A stretch of DNA of 64,000 bases from Flavobacterium foetidum. GTDB taxonomy: Bacteria > Bacteroidota > Bacteroidia > Flavobacteriales > Flavobacteriaceae. Numbering within the stretch: the stretch's first letter is position 1; each line of letters opens with the position of its first letter. The position numbers were made by a program, and so were the translations under genes. A model generated the notes under the pieces. It searched no databases. It had not been told where the DNA came from and worked only from the letters and a program-made list of their open reading frames with translations. The stretch covers positions 248,001-312,000 of the forward strand of contig NZ_SJTF01000004.1 of NCBI RefSeq assembly GCF_004634245.1, written 5' to 3'. Positions 54,421 through 63,615 of this stretch are shown piece by piece.

Positions 54421-54975
54421 TTAAAATGAGTAAGTGAGCGTTACGCCGACTTCATTTTTTAGAGTGATGTCATTACGACTGAAACTAGGCTTAAAAGCCA
54501 AATTCTCGTTGACATTAAACTGCGATAAAGCCGCATCAATATTGGCGTCGATAATATTTAAGACGTAAAAACCAACCATAAAAAGTGCTGATAAATCTCG
54601 GTTGCGCTGAAATCCTTTTTGCGCTCTAATTAGCCTGTTTTCGTCTAATCTAGCAAGGCTTGGCGAATCGCTTACCTTTCCTTCAAGTCTATTTTTATAT
54701 TCATTTCTGTACATTCTATAACTCTTCTGATTGTCTATATACAAATAAGTACTTACACCAATTGCACCGTAAACCAAAGGAAGTTTCCAATATTTTTTAT
54801 TGTAAATCTGACCCAAACCGGGTAGAACTGCAGAATAAAAGGCCGCTTTTGCGGGTCGAAGCGGATCAATAGTTTCAGATTTTAAAGAATCGTTTGAAAT
54901 GATTTTGTCTGTACCTTGGGCAAAAATAGAAGTAAATCCAAAAAGTAAAAAAAGAACAAGAAATTGATTTTGCAT
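54421..54975 (-). CDS. DUF5683 family protein
   Basis: A 184-residue exported protein (signal peptide about 1-19, ends SIFAQ). The hallmark PAKAAFYSAVLPGLGQIYNK is followed by two hydrophobic helices (about 63-80 and 128-147) and a beta-rich tail. It belongs to a Bacteroidetes family of unknown function often found near parAB; here it stands alone, convergent to the small RNA. Confidence 0.82.
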   Translation of the reverse strand: MQNQFLVLFLLFGFTSIFAQGTDKIISNDSLKSETIDPLRPAKAAFYSAVLPGLGQIYNKKYWKLPLVYGAIGVSTYLYIDNQKSYRMYRNEYKNRLEGKVSDSPSLARLDENRLIRAQKGFQRNRDLSALFMVGFYVLNIIDANIDAALSQFNVNENLAFKPSFSRNDITLKNEVGVTLTYSF

Positions 54976-55143
54976 AAATGTTGGCTTTGAAAATTTTGAT
55001 TCAAAGAAAACTTTTTAGTTCTAAGGTTTTTCCTAAATAAAAGGTAAATAAAACTTAATTTTTTTAGCCAAGAATTCACGAATTATTTAAAAATAATTTG
55101 TTGCAATCCTTAATCATTAATTAGAAAATTAGAAAATATCTTA

Positions 55144-56022
55144 CTAGTAATAATCCAAAATTATTTCATCTTCTGAGTTAAGATTTACTCCGTCCTCATA
55201 AATATAATGGGTCTTTTTTATAGGAAAATTTTCTGAATTATAAAGCATTTTATCTTTTACATAAGTTTTTCCATGATATTTTATTGCTGTTCTATTATTT
55301 GGAGAATAATAAATTGCAGGTGAACTAAGGGTATTATAAATTACATAATACAAACTTTGATTTAGTTTTTTAAAGCTGTAATAATATGGATTATTTTTAT
55401 CATCATATTCATTTTCCTCAATATCAATATAATTAGTTCTATTACTTGATATTCTTTTTATTATATTCCCTCTTGTATCATAAACAAATTCAGTCGTAGA
55501 ATAGTTTTCTTCACCATTCTCGTCTGTAAAACCCTTAACAGCAATCGTTTTTAAAATTCTTCCTGTATCATCTGTGTTAAGTTCAGTAACATAAGTATGT
55601 GGCTTATCAAGGAATAGTACTTGATAGTGTGTCACTATTACCTTATTCTTAGTATATTCCAATGTCGTATAATCATCAGATCCTTCAACAGTAGTCTTAA
55701 TCAGCCGTTTTTGACTATCATATTCATATAAATTAGATTGAGAATACGTTGCTGATTTGTATTTTTGCTTTATCACTTTTCCTTCTGCATCATACTCATA
55801 TTTGTAATTTTGATTTTCACCATCTGCCGATTGATACGTTATTTCTGTTAAAAATCCATTTTCAAATTTGTAAAGCTCTTCATAACCTCCTTTTTCAACT
55901 GTAACAGACTTTAATAAATTCTTATTAAAATCCTTACCATATGAATCATTAGAATTATCAGAACTGCAGCCTAGAACCGCACTTATTATTAGTATATAAA
56001 GTAATATATTTTTTGCTTTCAT
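55144..56022 (-). CDS. Hypothetical lipoprotein with YD/RHS-like repeats
   Basis: A 292-residue lipoprotein: MKAKNILLYILIISAVLGC with lipid-modified Cys19, then a series of about 22-residue repeats (YKFENGFLTEITYQ, YKYEYDAEGKVIKQKY, YEYDSQKRLIKTT, FVYDTRGNIIKRI) of the YD-repeat type found in RHS proteins and Bacteroidetes surface lipoproteins. The ATG at 56022 is chosen because the earlier in-frame start would overlap mfd and lack a signal peptide. Probably surface-exposed; function unknown. Confidence 0.8.
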   Translation of the reverse strand: MKAKNILLYILIISAVLGCSSDNSNDSYGKDFNKNLLKSVTVEKGGYEELYKFENGFLTEITYQSADGENQNYKYEYDAEGKVIKQKYKSATYSQSNLYEYDSQKRLIKTTVEGSDDYTTLEYTKNKVIVTHYQVLFLDKPHTYVTELNTDDTGRILKTIAVKGFTDENGEENYSTTEFVYDTRGNIIKRISSNRTNYIDIEENEYDDKNNPYYYSFKKLNQSLYYVIYNTLSSPAIYYSPNNRTAIKYHGKTYVKDKMLYNSENFPIKKTHYIYEDGVNLNSEDEIILDYY

Positions 56023-56038
56023 ATAAATAATTAAAATT

Positions 56039-59000
56039 TTACTCCTCAAACAATTCCATCAACTCCAAAGCCCGTTTTATAGACTTTACATTTTCAAAAG
56101 TCAACAACAAACGTAAGCCGTTTACGGTTTGTTTTTCTTTCATTTTGCAGAGTGTTGCATGCTTTTGAACAAAATTCAAGACGTTTCTAAACTTAGAAGA
56201 TTGATAATAATCAGATTGTTGGTCTGATACGAAATAGCCAATCATTTTGCCTTGTTTCAAGACCAATTTCTCGATACCGACTCTTGTGGCAATCCATTTT
56301 ATTCTGATGCTGTTTAATAAGGCAACAGCTTGTTTTGGCAATGGACCAAAACGGTCAATTAGTTTTTTCTCGAATTCTTGTAAATCGGCTTCGTCTTTTA
56401 TGGCTCCTAATTCGTTGTACAAGACCAAACGCTCCGAAACGTTATTGATATATTCATCTGGAAATAAAAGCTCAAAATCGGCATCTATTTGAATGTCTTT
56501 TACATATTCCTTTGTATCAATGTCGTTTTCCTCAGGATACAAATCCTTAAATTCGTTTTCCTTTAATTCTTCAATCGCTTCGTTCATGATTTTTTGGTAG
56601 GTATCAAAACCAATCTCATTAATGAAACCACTTTGTTCTCCTCCTAATAAATCTCCGGCACCGCGAATTTCCAAATCTTTCATGGCAATGTTGAAACCGC
56701 TTCCCAATTCACTAAACTGTTCCAAAGCCTGAATACGTTTTCTAGCATCTTCGGTCATTGACGAATACGGCGGACAGATAAAATAGCAGAATGCTTTTTT
56801 GTTGCTTCGCCCTACTCGACCTCGCATTTGATGCAAGTCTGATAAGCCGAAATTGTTAGCATTATTGATGAAAATTGTATTCGCATTTGGAACATCCAAT
56901 CCGCTTTCGATGATTGTGGTTGCCACCAAAACATCAAAATCTCCGTTCATGAAACCCAACATCAATTCTTCGAGTTTTGCGCCATCCATTTGCCCGTGAC
57001 CAATTCCGACTCTTGCATTTGGAACCAAACGCTGAATCATTCCCGCCACTTCTTTTATATTTTCGATTCGGTTATTGATAAAGAAAACTTGTCCGTTTCT
57101 TTGAATTTCATACGAAATCGCATCGCGGATAATTTCTTCATTAAAACCAACGACATTCGTTTCAATCGGATAACGATTTGGAGGAGGCGTTGTAATTACC
57201 GATAAATCTCGCGCCGCCATCAACGAAAACTGAAGCGTTCTCGGAATCGGCGTTGCGGTTAATGTCAGCGTATCGACATTGGCAGCGATAGTCTTCAGTT
57301 TATCTTTTACGTTTACGCCGAATTTCTGTTCCTCATCGACAATCAATAAACCGAGATCTTTAAAAACCACATTTTTGTTTACCAATTGATGCGTTCCAAT
57401 TACAATATCTAGTTTTCCTTCGGCTAAATCTTTTAAAGTCTGTGCTTTTTGTTTTGCAGTTCTAAATCTATTCAAATAACCAATGGAAACTGGCATGTCT
57501 TTTAAACGCTCTGAGAAGGTTCTGTAATGCTGATACGCCAAAATCGTTGTTGGAACCAAAACCGCAACTTGTTTACTATTATCAACCGCCTTAAAAGCAG
57601 CACGAATCGCCACTTCGGTTTTTCCGAAACCAACATCACCACAAACCAATCGATCCATAGGGCGGTCACTCTCCATATCGGCTTTTACTTCTGCCGTCGA
57701 TTTCATTTGGTCTGGCGTATCTTCGTAAATAAACGAACTTTCTAATTCGTTTTGAAGATAACTGTCTGGCGCAAACTGAAAACCTTTTTCTAAACGGCGT
57801 TTCGCATAAAGCTGAATCAAGTTGAACGCAATATGTTTGACGCGCGCTTTGGTTTTCTGTTTTAAAACCTTCCAAGCATTCGACCCTAATTTATAGATTT
57901 TGGGAGGCGTTCCGTCTTTTCCGTTGTATTTTGAGATTTTATGAAGCGAATGAATGCTTACATACACAATATCATTATCGGCATAAACTAATTTTATGGC
58001 TTCCTGCGTTTTTCCTTCTACTTGAATTTTCTGCAATCCGCCAAACTTCCCGATTCCGTGATCAATGTGCGTGACATAATCACCGACAGAAAGTGCGGTT
58101 AATTCTTTTAAAGTGATATTTTGCTTTTTAGAATAGCCGTTTTTGATGTTGAATTTATGATAACGCTCAAAAATCTGATGATTGGTATAAGCCGTTATTT
58201 GGTTTTCTTCATCAATAAAGCCCTGATACAAAGGAAGCACAATCGTGTGATAATGTTTTCTGATGTTCTCTGAATTGGCTTCGTCTAAGCTTTCAAAAAT
58301 ATCATGAAAACGTTTTGCCTGAGTTTCATTCGAACAAAACAGATAATTAACATATCCGTTAAAATGATTATCGCTCAGATTATTCAGCAATAAATCAAAT
58401 TGTTTGTTGAATGACGGCTGAGGCTGAATATGAAATTCGAATTTTTTAGTGGTTTTAAAAACCGGTCTCGAGGTCAACTCTACAACCGAAAAATCTAAAG
58501 CTCGTTTTATAAATGAAGCTTGATTTAAAAACAATTGCTCTGGCGTGGCGTGTTTTATTTCTTTCGAAAGTTTCTCAAAAGCTTCTTCTGCTCTTGCAAA
58601 TTGTTTGTCTAACTGACTAAAAAGGCCTTCTGTATTTTGAATGAAAAGAACTGTTTTCTCCGCAATGTAATCTAAGAAACTTTCACGGTTTTCCTGAAAA
58701 AGCTTGTTTTCGACATTCGGGATAATCGTGATTTTTTTATGCGTTTCTACAGACAATTGTGTCTCTACATCAAAAGTTCTGATGCTGTCGACTTCGTTTC
58801 CGAAAAACTCAATTCGATACGGATGATCGTTTGAGAAAGAGAACACGTCTACAATTCCACCACGAACTGAAAATTCTCCAGGTTCTGTGATAAAATCTAC
58901 TCTTTTGAATTCGTATTCGAACAAAACTTCATTGATAAAATCAATCGAAATCTTATCATTTAAGGCTACTTTTAAGGTGTTTTTGTCTAATTCCCTACGA

Positions 59001-59404
59001 GTAACTACCTTTTCAAAAAGCGCTTCCGGATAGGTAACAATTACCGCTAGCTTTTTTCGAGAATTGATTCTATTTAAAACCTCAGCACGAAGTAGAACAT
59101 TTGCATTATCAGTCTCATCTATTTGATAAGGGCGGCGAAATGATGCAGGGTAAAACAAAACATCTTGTTCTCCAATCATTTGCTCTAAATCGTTTAGGTA
59201 ATAAGCGGCTTCTTCTTTGTTGTCTAAAACAATCAAAAAAGGCAGTTCGGTTTTCCTGAAAACGGAACGTATAATAAACGAAACAGCAGATCCTAATAAT
59301 CCGCTGATGTTCATTTTTACCTGATTCCCTTCCAGTAAACTTGTGGCAATCTGCTGTGCTTTTGGCAGATTATCGTATGTGGTATATAAGGCGTTTTTAC
59401 TCAA
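56039..59404 (-). CDS. mfd: Transcription-repair coupling factor
   Basis: A 1,121-residue ATP-dependent translocase that removes stalled RNA polymerase and recruits UvrA to DNA damage. Order: UvrB-like N-terminal domains (about 1-400), RNA-polymerase-interacting domain (GDYVTHIDHGIGKFGGL, about 450), helicase with Walker A GDVGFGKTEVA, VDEEQKFGV, TATPIPRTL and the GRVGRS motif VI, and a C-terminal TRCF domain. Start overlaps the end of the upstream lipoprotein gene by 8 bp, so translation is coupled. Confidence 0.97.
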   Translation of the reverse strand: MSKNALYTTYDNLPKAQQIATSLLEGNQVKMNISGLLGSAVSFIIRSVFRKTELPFLIVLDNKEEAAYYLNDLEQMIGEQDVLFYPASFRRPYQIDETDNANVLLRAEVLNRINSRKKLAVIVTYPEALFEKVVTRRELDKNTLKVALNDKISIDFINEVLFEYEFKRVDFITEPGEFSVRGGIVDVFSFSNDHPYRIEFFGNEVDSIRTFDVETQLSVETHKKITIIPNVENKLFQENRESFLDYIAEKTVLFIQNTEGLFSQLDKQFARAEEAFEKLSKEIKHATPEQLFLNQASFIKRALDFSVVELTSRPVFKTTKKFEFHIQPQPSFNKQFDLLLNNLSDNHFNGYVNYLFCSNETQAKRFHDIFESLDEANSENIRKHYHTIVLPLYQGFIDEENQITAYTNHQIFERYHKFNIKNGYSKKQNITLKELTALSVGDYVTHIDHGIGKFGGLQKIQVEGKTQEAIKLVYADNDIVYVSIHSLHKISKYNGKDGTPPKIYKLGSNAWKVLKQKTKARVKHIAFNLIQLYAKRRLEKGFQFAPDSYLQNELESSFIYEDTPDQMKSTAEVKADMESDRPMDRLVCGDVGFGKTEVAIRAAFKAVDNSKQVAVLVPTTILAYQHYRTFSERLKDMPVSIGYLNRFRTAKQKAQTLKDLAEGKLDIVIGTHQLVNKNVVFKDLGLLIVDEEQKFGVNVKDKLKTIAANVDTLTLTATPIPRTLQFSLMAARDLSVITTPPPNRYPIETNVVGFNEEIIRDAISYEIQRNGQVFFINNRIENIKEVAGMIQRLVPNARVGIGHGQMDGAKLEELMLGFMNGDFDVLVATTIIESGLDVPNANTIFINNANNFGLSDLHQMRGRVGRSNKKAFCYFICPPYSSMTEDARKRIQALEQFSELGSGFNIAMKDLEIRGAGDLLGGEQSGFINEIGFDTYQKIMNEAIEELKENEFKDLYPEENDIDTKEYVKDIQIDADFELLFPDEYINNVSERLVLYNELGAIKDEADLQEFEKKLIDRFGPLPKQAVALLNSIRIKWIATRVGIEKLVLKQGKMIGYFVSDQQSDYYQSSKFRNVLNFVQKHATLCKMKEKQTVNGLRLLLTFENVKSIKRALELMELFEE

Positions 59405-60005
59405 TTTTAGGAATATTTTGATCTAATGGCGGAGCAGAATTCGGAATCGCACGCGCCGTGTCTAACATTTTTAAAAAATCTGCTTCTCCTTCTTCTTTCG
59501 GAATCTTGCTTCTTTCAATAACCTTATCCATCTGCCTTTCTAAAGAAATCAATTCTTTATTGATTTCTCCAACCAAAAAAACCACTTTATCGTCTGGAAT
59601 TTTATTTAAATGAATAAACAAATCCAGCATTCGAATTTTGGTAATTAAAATTGAAATACGGCTTTTGATGTGCGGTTGATTAAATTCAGGCGGAATATTA
59701 TTGTTTAAGGCCATTGCTTTTTTTGAAATCACTGCCGATTTTTTCTGAAAAGCACCTATTGTTTTTTTCGGTTTATATCCCAATTCCTGAAGAAATTCGC
59801 GCCACTCTTTCCATGAGTTTATTTTTGATTCTGAAATCTCATTAATAGGCTCGTCAATAAAAATCCAGTTTTTACTGATATTATTAAAAATAACTTCTTT
59901 CTTTTTAGCTTCCTTGGCATTCTCAGCTTTGCGTTTCTCATTTTCATTCTGACAGGAAATCAACACAAAAAATAAAAGTGCGAAAAGAGATATTTTATGA
60001 TTCAT
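59397..60005 (-). CDS. Hypothetical lipoprotein upstream of mfd
   Basis: A 202-residue lipoprotein: MNHKISLFALLFFVLISC with lipid-modified Cys18, then a Lys/Glu-rich helical segment (about 20-40) and an all-helical body. No family recognised. The ATG at 60005 is preferred because the longer in-frame start at 60026 overlaps the -7 box (60025-60032). It overlaps mfd by 8 bp; the two are co-transcribed. Confidence 0.75.
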   Translation of the reverse strand: MNHKISLFALLFFVLISCQNENEKRKAENAKEAKKKEVIFNNISKNWIFIDEPINEISESKINSWKEWREFLQELGYKPKKTIGAFQKKSAVISKKAMALNNNIPPEFNQPHIKSRISILITKIRMLDLFIHLNKIPDDKVVFLVGEINKELISLERQMDKVIERSKIPKEEGEADFLKMLDTARAIPNSAPPLDQNIPKIE

Positions 60006-60024
60006 TTGTAAAACATTAGACTGC

Positions 60025-60032
60025 AAAGTTAC
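60025..60032 (-). promoter_or_regulatory. -7 promoter box of the lipoprotein-mfd operon
   Basis: TAACTTTG on the minus strand, 20 bp upstream of the lipoprotein ATG at 60005. Confidence 0.6.
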
Positions 60033-60264
60033 GAAGTAAATTTTACAATTGTAAACTCTGTTTTTTTACTGCAACTCCTACAAGTTTACATTTGTCTTTT
60101 CCTGCCCATTTACAAGATTTCTTTTTTATCTTCTCATAAAAACAAAAATATAGCATCCTATTCTTAACGAAAGCCTTCTGTCAAGAATTTTGTAACGAAC
60201 AAAGTTTTTTATTGTTGAATTAATAATTTATGATTGTAAAAAACAGATGTTATTGCGAAAACGT

Positions 60265-60272
60265 TATATTTG
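60265..60272 (+). promoter_or_regulatory. -7 promoter box of the threonine dehydrogenase gene
   Basis: TATATTTG, 23 bp upstream of the ATG at 60295. The 289-bp divergent gap (60006-60294) has no other recognisable feature. Confidence 0.6.
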
Positions 60273-60294
60273 TGTCTGCAAAAAATAACAAAAA

Positions 60295-61233
60295 ATGAAT
60301 CCAAAAATATTGATCATTGGCGCATGCGGTCAGATTGGTACAGAACTGACGCAAAAGTTGCGCAAATTATACGGAACCGAAAATGTTATCGCTTCTGATA
60401 TCCGTAAATTAAATACTGATGTTGTTAATTCAGGTCCGTTTGAAGTGGTCAACGCTTTAGATTTTAATCAGATTGAACATTTGGTAGAAATTCATCAAAT
60501 TACCGATGTGTATTTGATGGCTGCACTTTTGTCGGCTACAGCAGAAAAGAATCCTGCTTTTGCTTGGGACTTAAATATGAATTCGCTTTTTCATGTTTTA
60601 AATTTGGCTAAAGCTAAAAAAATACAGAAAATTTTCTGGCCATCAAGTATTGCAGTTTTCGGACCTACAACTCCAAAAGAAAACACGCCTCAATATACCA
60701 TAATGGAACCTTCAACGGTTTACGGAATCAGTAAACAATCAGGCGAAAGATGGTGCGAATACTATCATAATATCTACGGTGTTGATGTGCGCAGTATTCG
60801 TTATCCTGGCTTAATCAGCTGGTCTACTCCTCCAGGGGGCGGCACTACAGATTATGCTGTTGATATTTTCTACAAAGCGATTGCAGATAAAAAATACGAA
60901 TGCTTTTTATCTTCAGAAACCAAAATGCCAATGATGTATATGGATGATGCAATCGATGCAACCATCAACATCATGAAAGCTCCAGCGGAGCAGATTAAGA
61001 TTCATTCATCGTACAATTTAGCCGCAATGAGTTTTACGCCAACTGAAATTGCCGCCGAAATCAAAAAACATATTCCAGAATTTGAGATTACGTACAATCC
61101 AGATTTCCGTCAGAAAATTGCGGACAGCTGGCCGGCAAGTATCGATGATTCTGCTGCCAGAGAAGATTGGGGATGGAATCATAAATTTGATTTGGAATCA
61201 ATGACAAAAGATATGATTGAGCATTTGGGTTGA
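60295..61233 (+). CDS. L-threonine 3-dehydrogenase, SDR (epimerase-like) type
   Basis: A 312-residue NAD-dependent enzyme oxidising L-threonine to 2-amino-3-oxobutyrate. Rossmann motif GACGQIGTEL at residues 8-17, active-site YGISKQSGE (Tyr-x3-Lys), and the substrate-loop sequence RYPGLISWSTPPGGGTTDYA, which is typical of the short-chain TDH known from Flavobacterium and Bacteroidetes rather than of UDP-sugar epimerases. It is monocistronic with a terminator. Confidence 0.93.
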   Translation: MNPKILIIGACGQIGTELTQKLRKLYGTENVIASDIRKLNTDVVNSGPFEVVNALDFNQIEHLVEIHQITDVYLMAALLSATAEKNPAFAWDLNMNSLFHVLNLAKAKKIQKIFWPSSIAVFGPTTPKENTPQYTIMEPSTVYGISKQSGERWCEYYHNIYGVDVRSIRYPGLISWSTPPGGGTTDYAVDIFYKAIADKKYECFLSSETKMPMMYMDDAIDATINIMKAPAEQIKIHSSYNLAAMSFTPTEIAAEIKKHIPEFEITYNPDFRQKIADSWPASIDDSAAREDWGWNHKFDLESMTKDMIEHLG

Positions 61234-61275
61234 AATCTTGTTCAGTAAGGATTTTAATATCATTATAAAATATTG

Positions 61276-61303
61276 CCTCCAGCTAAAGCTGGAGGTTTTT
61301 TAT
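61276..61303 (+). terminator. Terminator of the threonine dehydrogenase gene
   Basis: CCTCCAGCT-AA-AGCTGGAGG followed by a T run. Confidence 0.9.
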
Positions 61304-61305
61304 TG

Positions 61306-61442
61306 TTTTGTCATTTCGACCGAAGGGAGACTCGAGCGATAGCGAACTGGCAAAGCAAATCACACTCGTGAATCCACAAAGAGAATCGCTAATCTTTGTC
61401 GAGTTTCTAGTGCGATTTCTCCCTTCGGTCGAAATGACAAAA
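61306..61442. repeat. MITE-like palindromic element
   Basis: A 137-bp unit with perfect 25-bp terminal inverted repeats (61306-61330 and 61418-61442) whose core reads TCATTTCGACCGAAGGGAGA. No ORF inside. Together with the next element and a terminator it fills the 438-bp gap 61234-61671. Confidence 0.85.
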
Positions 61443-61504
61443 ATGAGAGAATCTTTGGACAGTGCTAAATTAAATCTTTAAAAGAAGCCCATTGTTTGTA
61501 TCTA

Positions 61505-61576
61505 GCCCCGATGGAGGCGGTATCCTTGCTGGCCCGAGGTCGGGCAACAGCGAGATATAGCCGAGAGCGGGAAATC
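61505..61576. repeat. GC-rich structured repeat element (long imperfect hairpin)
   Basis: From TAGCCCCGATGGAGGCGG to AGAGCGGGAAATCC. Outer CCCCG/CGGG, middle GGCGGTATC/GATATAGCC, and an inner GCCCGA-GG-TCGGGC hairpin can pair in one long stem. Much more GC-rich than its surroundings. The motif style (TAGCCCCGAT ... TATAGC ... GCGGGAAA) is one I associate with intergenic repeats in flavobacteria; a genome search would confirm. Confidence 0.7.
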
Positions 61577-61616
61577 CTGTTTATTAAAAATGCCTTTTGT
61601 GATGCTCTAAAAAAAA

Positions 61617-61650
61617 AAATCTCGTTTAGAATTTCTAGACGAGATTTTTT
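61617..61650. terminator. Bidirectional terminator
   Basis: AAATCTCGTTTAGA-ATT-TCTAGACGAGATTT with A and T runs on the two sides; serves the minus-strand M1 peptidase gene. Confidence 0.85.
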
Positions 61651-61671
61651 TATTACTAATTTGAAGAAGAA

Positions 61672-63552
61672 TTACTTCACTTCAAAAACATTATTTCCTT
61701 GTTTTACATCAGCCATTAATCCGCTTGAATCGATAGTGATTTTTTTGATTGCCGTTTTGTTTTTGTCAATCGTCAAACTGTAGTTTTGCTGCGCCCAAGC
61801 CCAATCAGCCAAAACTGTTCTTTTTTCGTTTGGATTTGGATTCGGTTTGATGAAATTCATCATTCTTAACGGAATGTAGAATGTTTCAGAAGTCCCATCT
61901 GTATAATCTACTTTTAAGTCGATAGGCATTGGCATTCTCCCGATTCTTTCTAAAGTCACAGTTGTTTTTCCAGAATTATCGGCCACATCTTTTATTCCGT
62001 AATCGATAGTATTGGTTGTTTGAGCCCAGTCTGTTAAGTACCAGTCTAACTCAGCACCAGAAACTCTTTCTGCAGATCTTTTGATGTCATTTGGAGTTGG
62101 ATGCTTGAATTTGAAATCATTATAATATCTTTTTAAGGTAGCATCAAGATTTTCTTTTCCGATTACGTATTCTAACTGAGACAAGAACAAACTTCCTTTA
62201 ATATAAGAAGAAATGCTGTACGGACGGTTTTCGTCATAACGATCTCCGTGAGTAGTTTGCGGCTGTTCTTTTCCAGAATTTACCAAACTGTAATAAGCGG
62301 CATAATTTCCTTTAAATGGGTTAGCCTCTTTTTTGTCTCCTTTCAATTCATTCAAAGCACTGTCTTCGATGTAAGTTGTAAAACCTTCATCCATCCAAGG
62401 GTGTTTTGATTCGTTTGATGCCAAAATATGCTGGAACCAAGAGTGTCCTAACTCGTGTGTTGCTGTTCCCAGAATTCCTTCGAGAGTTCCGTTTCCTAGC
62501 ATAAGCGTACACATAGCATACTCCATTCCGCCGTCTCCTCCTTGAATAAATGAATATTGTTTGTACGGATAAGCACCAACTCTTTGGTTGTAATAGTCCA
62601 TTACTTTAACCATTAAAGGCTCTAACTGTTTCCAGTTTGCCGTAGTTTTTGGATTGTTTTTGTAGAAGAAATGCAGATCGACATCGTTTGGTCCTTTTAC
62701 AATATCATGAGTATATTCTTTATCAGCAGCCCAAGTAAAATCGTGAACATTTGGCGCAATAAAATGCCATGTTAATGTTTTTGTTTTCTTTGGATATGTG
62801 ACTGTCACGCCCTCGTCTTCGTAACCATGTCCGATTGCATTTTTATCCTGAAGATATCCTGAACCCCCAATTGTGTATTCTTTGTCGATTGTAATTTTTA
62901 CGTCAAAATTACCCCAAACACCGTGAAATTCTCTCGCAATGTATGGGTCTGCATGCCATCCTTCAAAATCAAATTCAGCCAATTTTGGATACCACTGCGA
63001 CATCGAAAGTTCAACGCCTTCAGAGTTATTTCTTCCGGTACGACGAACCTGAACCGGAACCTGTCCGTCAAAATCCAAAGTAAACGTACTTTTTGAATTT
63101 GGCAAAATTGGTTTCGCCAAGGTAACTTCTAAAATAGTTCCTGAAACTCTTGTTTGCGCCGCAACTCCATCTTGTTTGAAATTTGTAACTTTTAAAAACC
63201 CAATTTCATTTGGTTTTAAAGTTTCAATACGGCTTTGTTTTACTTCTTTACCATCAGCGGTTTTTACCTTATTTACCATTCTTCCGTCAGGATCTTTGAT
63301 AAAATGAAGTCTCGCATCCATTTCGCTTCCAGGCTGAAAAGCATTTAGGTATAAATGATAAAATACTTTTTTTAAAGTGTCAGGAGAATTATTGGTATAA
63401 ACCAATTCTTGTTTTCCCTTGTACTGATAGTTTTTAACATCCATCGAAACCTCCATTTTATAATCGGCATGCTGCTGCCAATATGGGGCATTTTGCGCAA
63501 ATGTCGAGCTTAGACCTAAACTCAAAAATGAAAGTAAAATAATTTTTCGCAT
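61672..63552 (-). CDS. M1 family metallopeptidase
   Basis: A 626-residue exported zinc aminopeptidase-type enzyme. Signal peptide about 1-19 (MRKIILLSFLSLGLSSTFAQ). Zinc site HELGH (His366, Glu367, His370) and third ligand Glu389 in WMDEGFTTY; the upstream exopeptidase-type GGMEYAMCTLM region replaces the usual GAMEN. The start at 63552 is taken because the longer in-frame start adds residues before the signal peptide. Probably periplasmic peptide degradation; next to a subtilase on the same strand. Confidence 0.93.
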   Translation of the reverse strand: MRKIILLSFLSLGLSSTFAQNAPYWQQHADYKMEVSMDVKNYQYKGKQELVYTNNSPDTLKKVFYHLYLNAFQPGSEMDARLHFIKDPDGRMVNKVKTADGKEVKQSRIETLKPNEIGFLKVTNFKQDGVAAQTRVSGTILEVTLAKPILPNSKSTFTLDFDGQVPVQVRRTGRNNSEGVELSMSQWYPKLAEFDFEGWHADPYIAREFHGVWGNFDVKITIDKEYTIGGSGYLQDKNAIGHGYEDEGVTVTYPKKTKTLTWHFIAPNVHDFTWAADKEYTHDIVKGPNDVDLHFFYKNNPKTTANWKQLEPLMVKVMDYYNQRVGAYPYKQYSFIQGGDGGMEYAMCTLMLGNGTLEGILGTATHELGHSWFQHILASNESKHPWMDEGFTTYIEDSALNELKGDKKEANPFKGNYAAYYSLVNSGKEQPQTTHGDRYDENRPYSISSYIKGSLFLSQLEYVIGKENLDATLKRYYNDFKFKHPTPNDIKRSAERVSGAELDWYLTDWAQTTNTIDYGIKDVADNSGKTTVTLERIGRMPMPIDLKVDYTDGTSETFYIPLRMMNFIKPNPNPNEKRTVLADWAWAQQNYSLTIDKNKTAIKKITIDSSGLMADVKQGNNVFEVK

Positions 63553-63615
63553 GATTAGTAAATAATAAAAATGGAAGAGCATTCACTCTTCCATCGGATT
63601 AATAGTGTATTCTTT

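Noticed and set aside
61496..61783. 95-codon plus-strand frame through the GC-rich repeat
   Set aside because: It crosses a structured repeat and a terminator and ends inside the M1 peptidase gene on the other strand.
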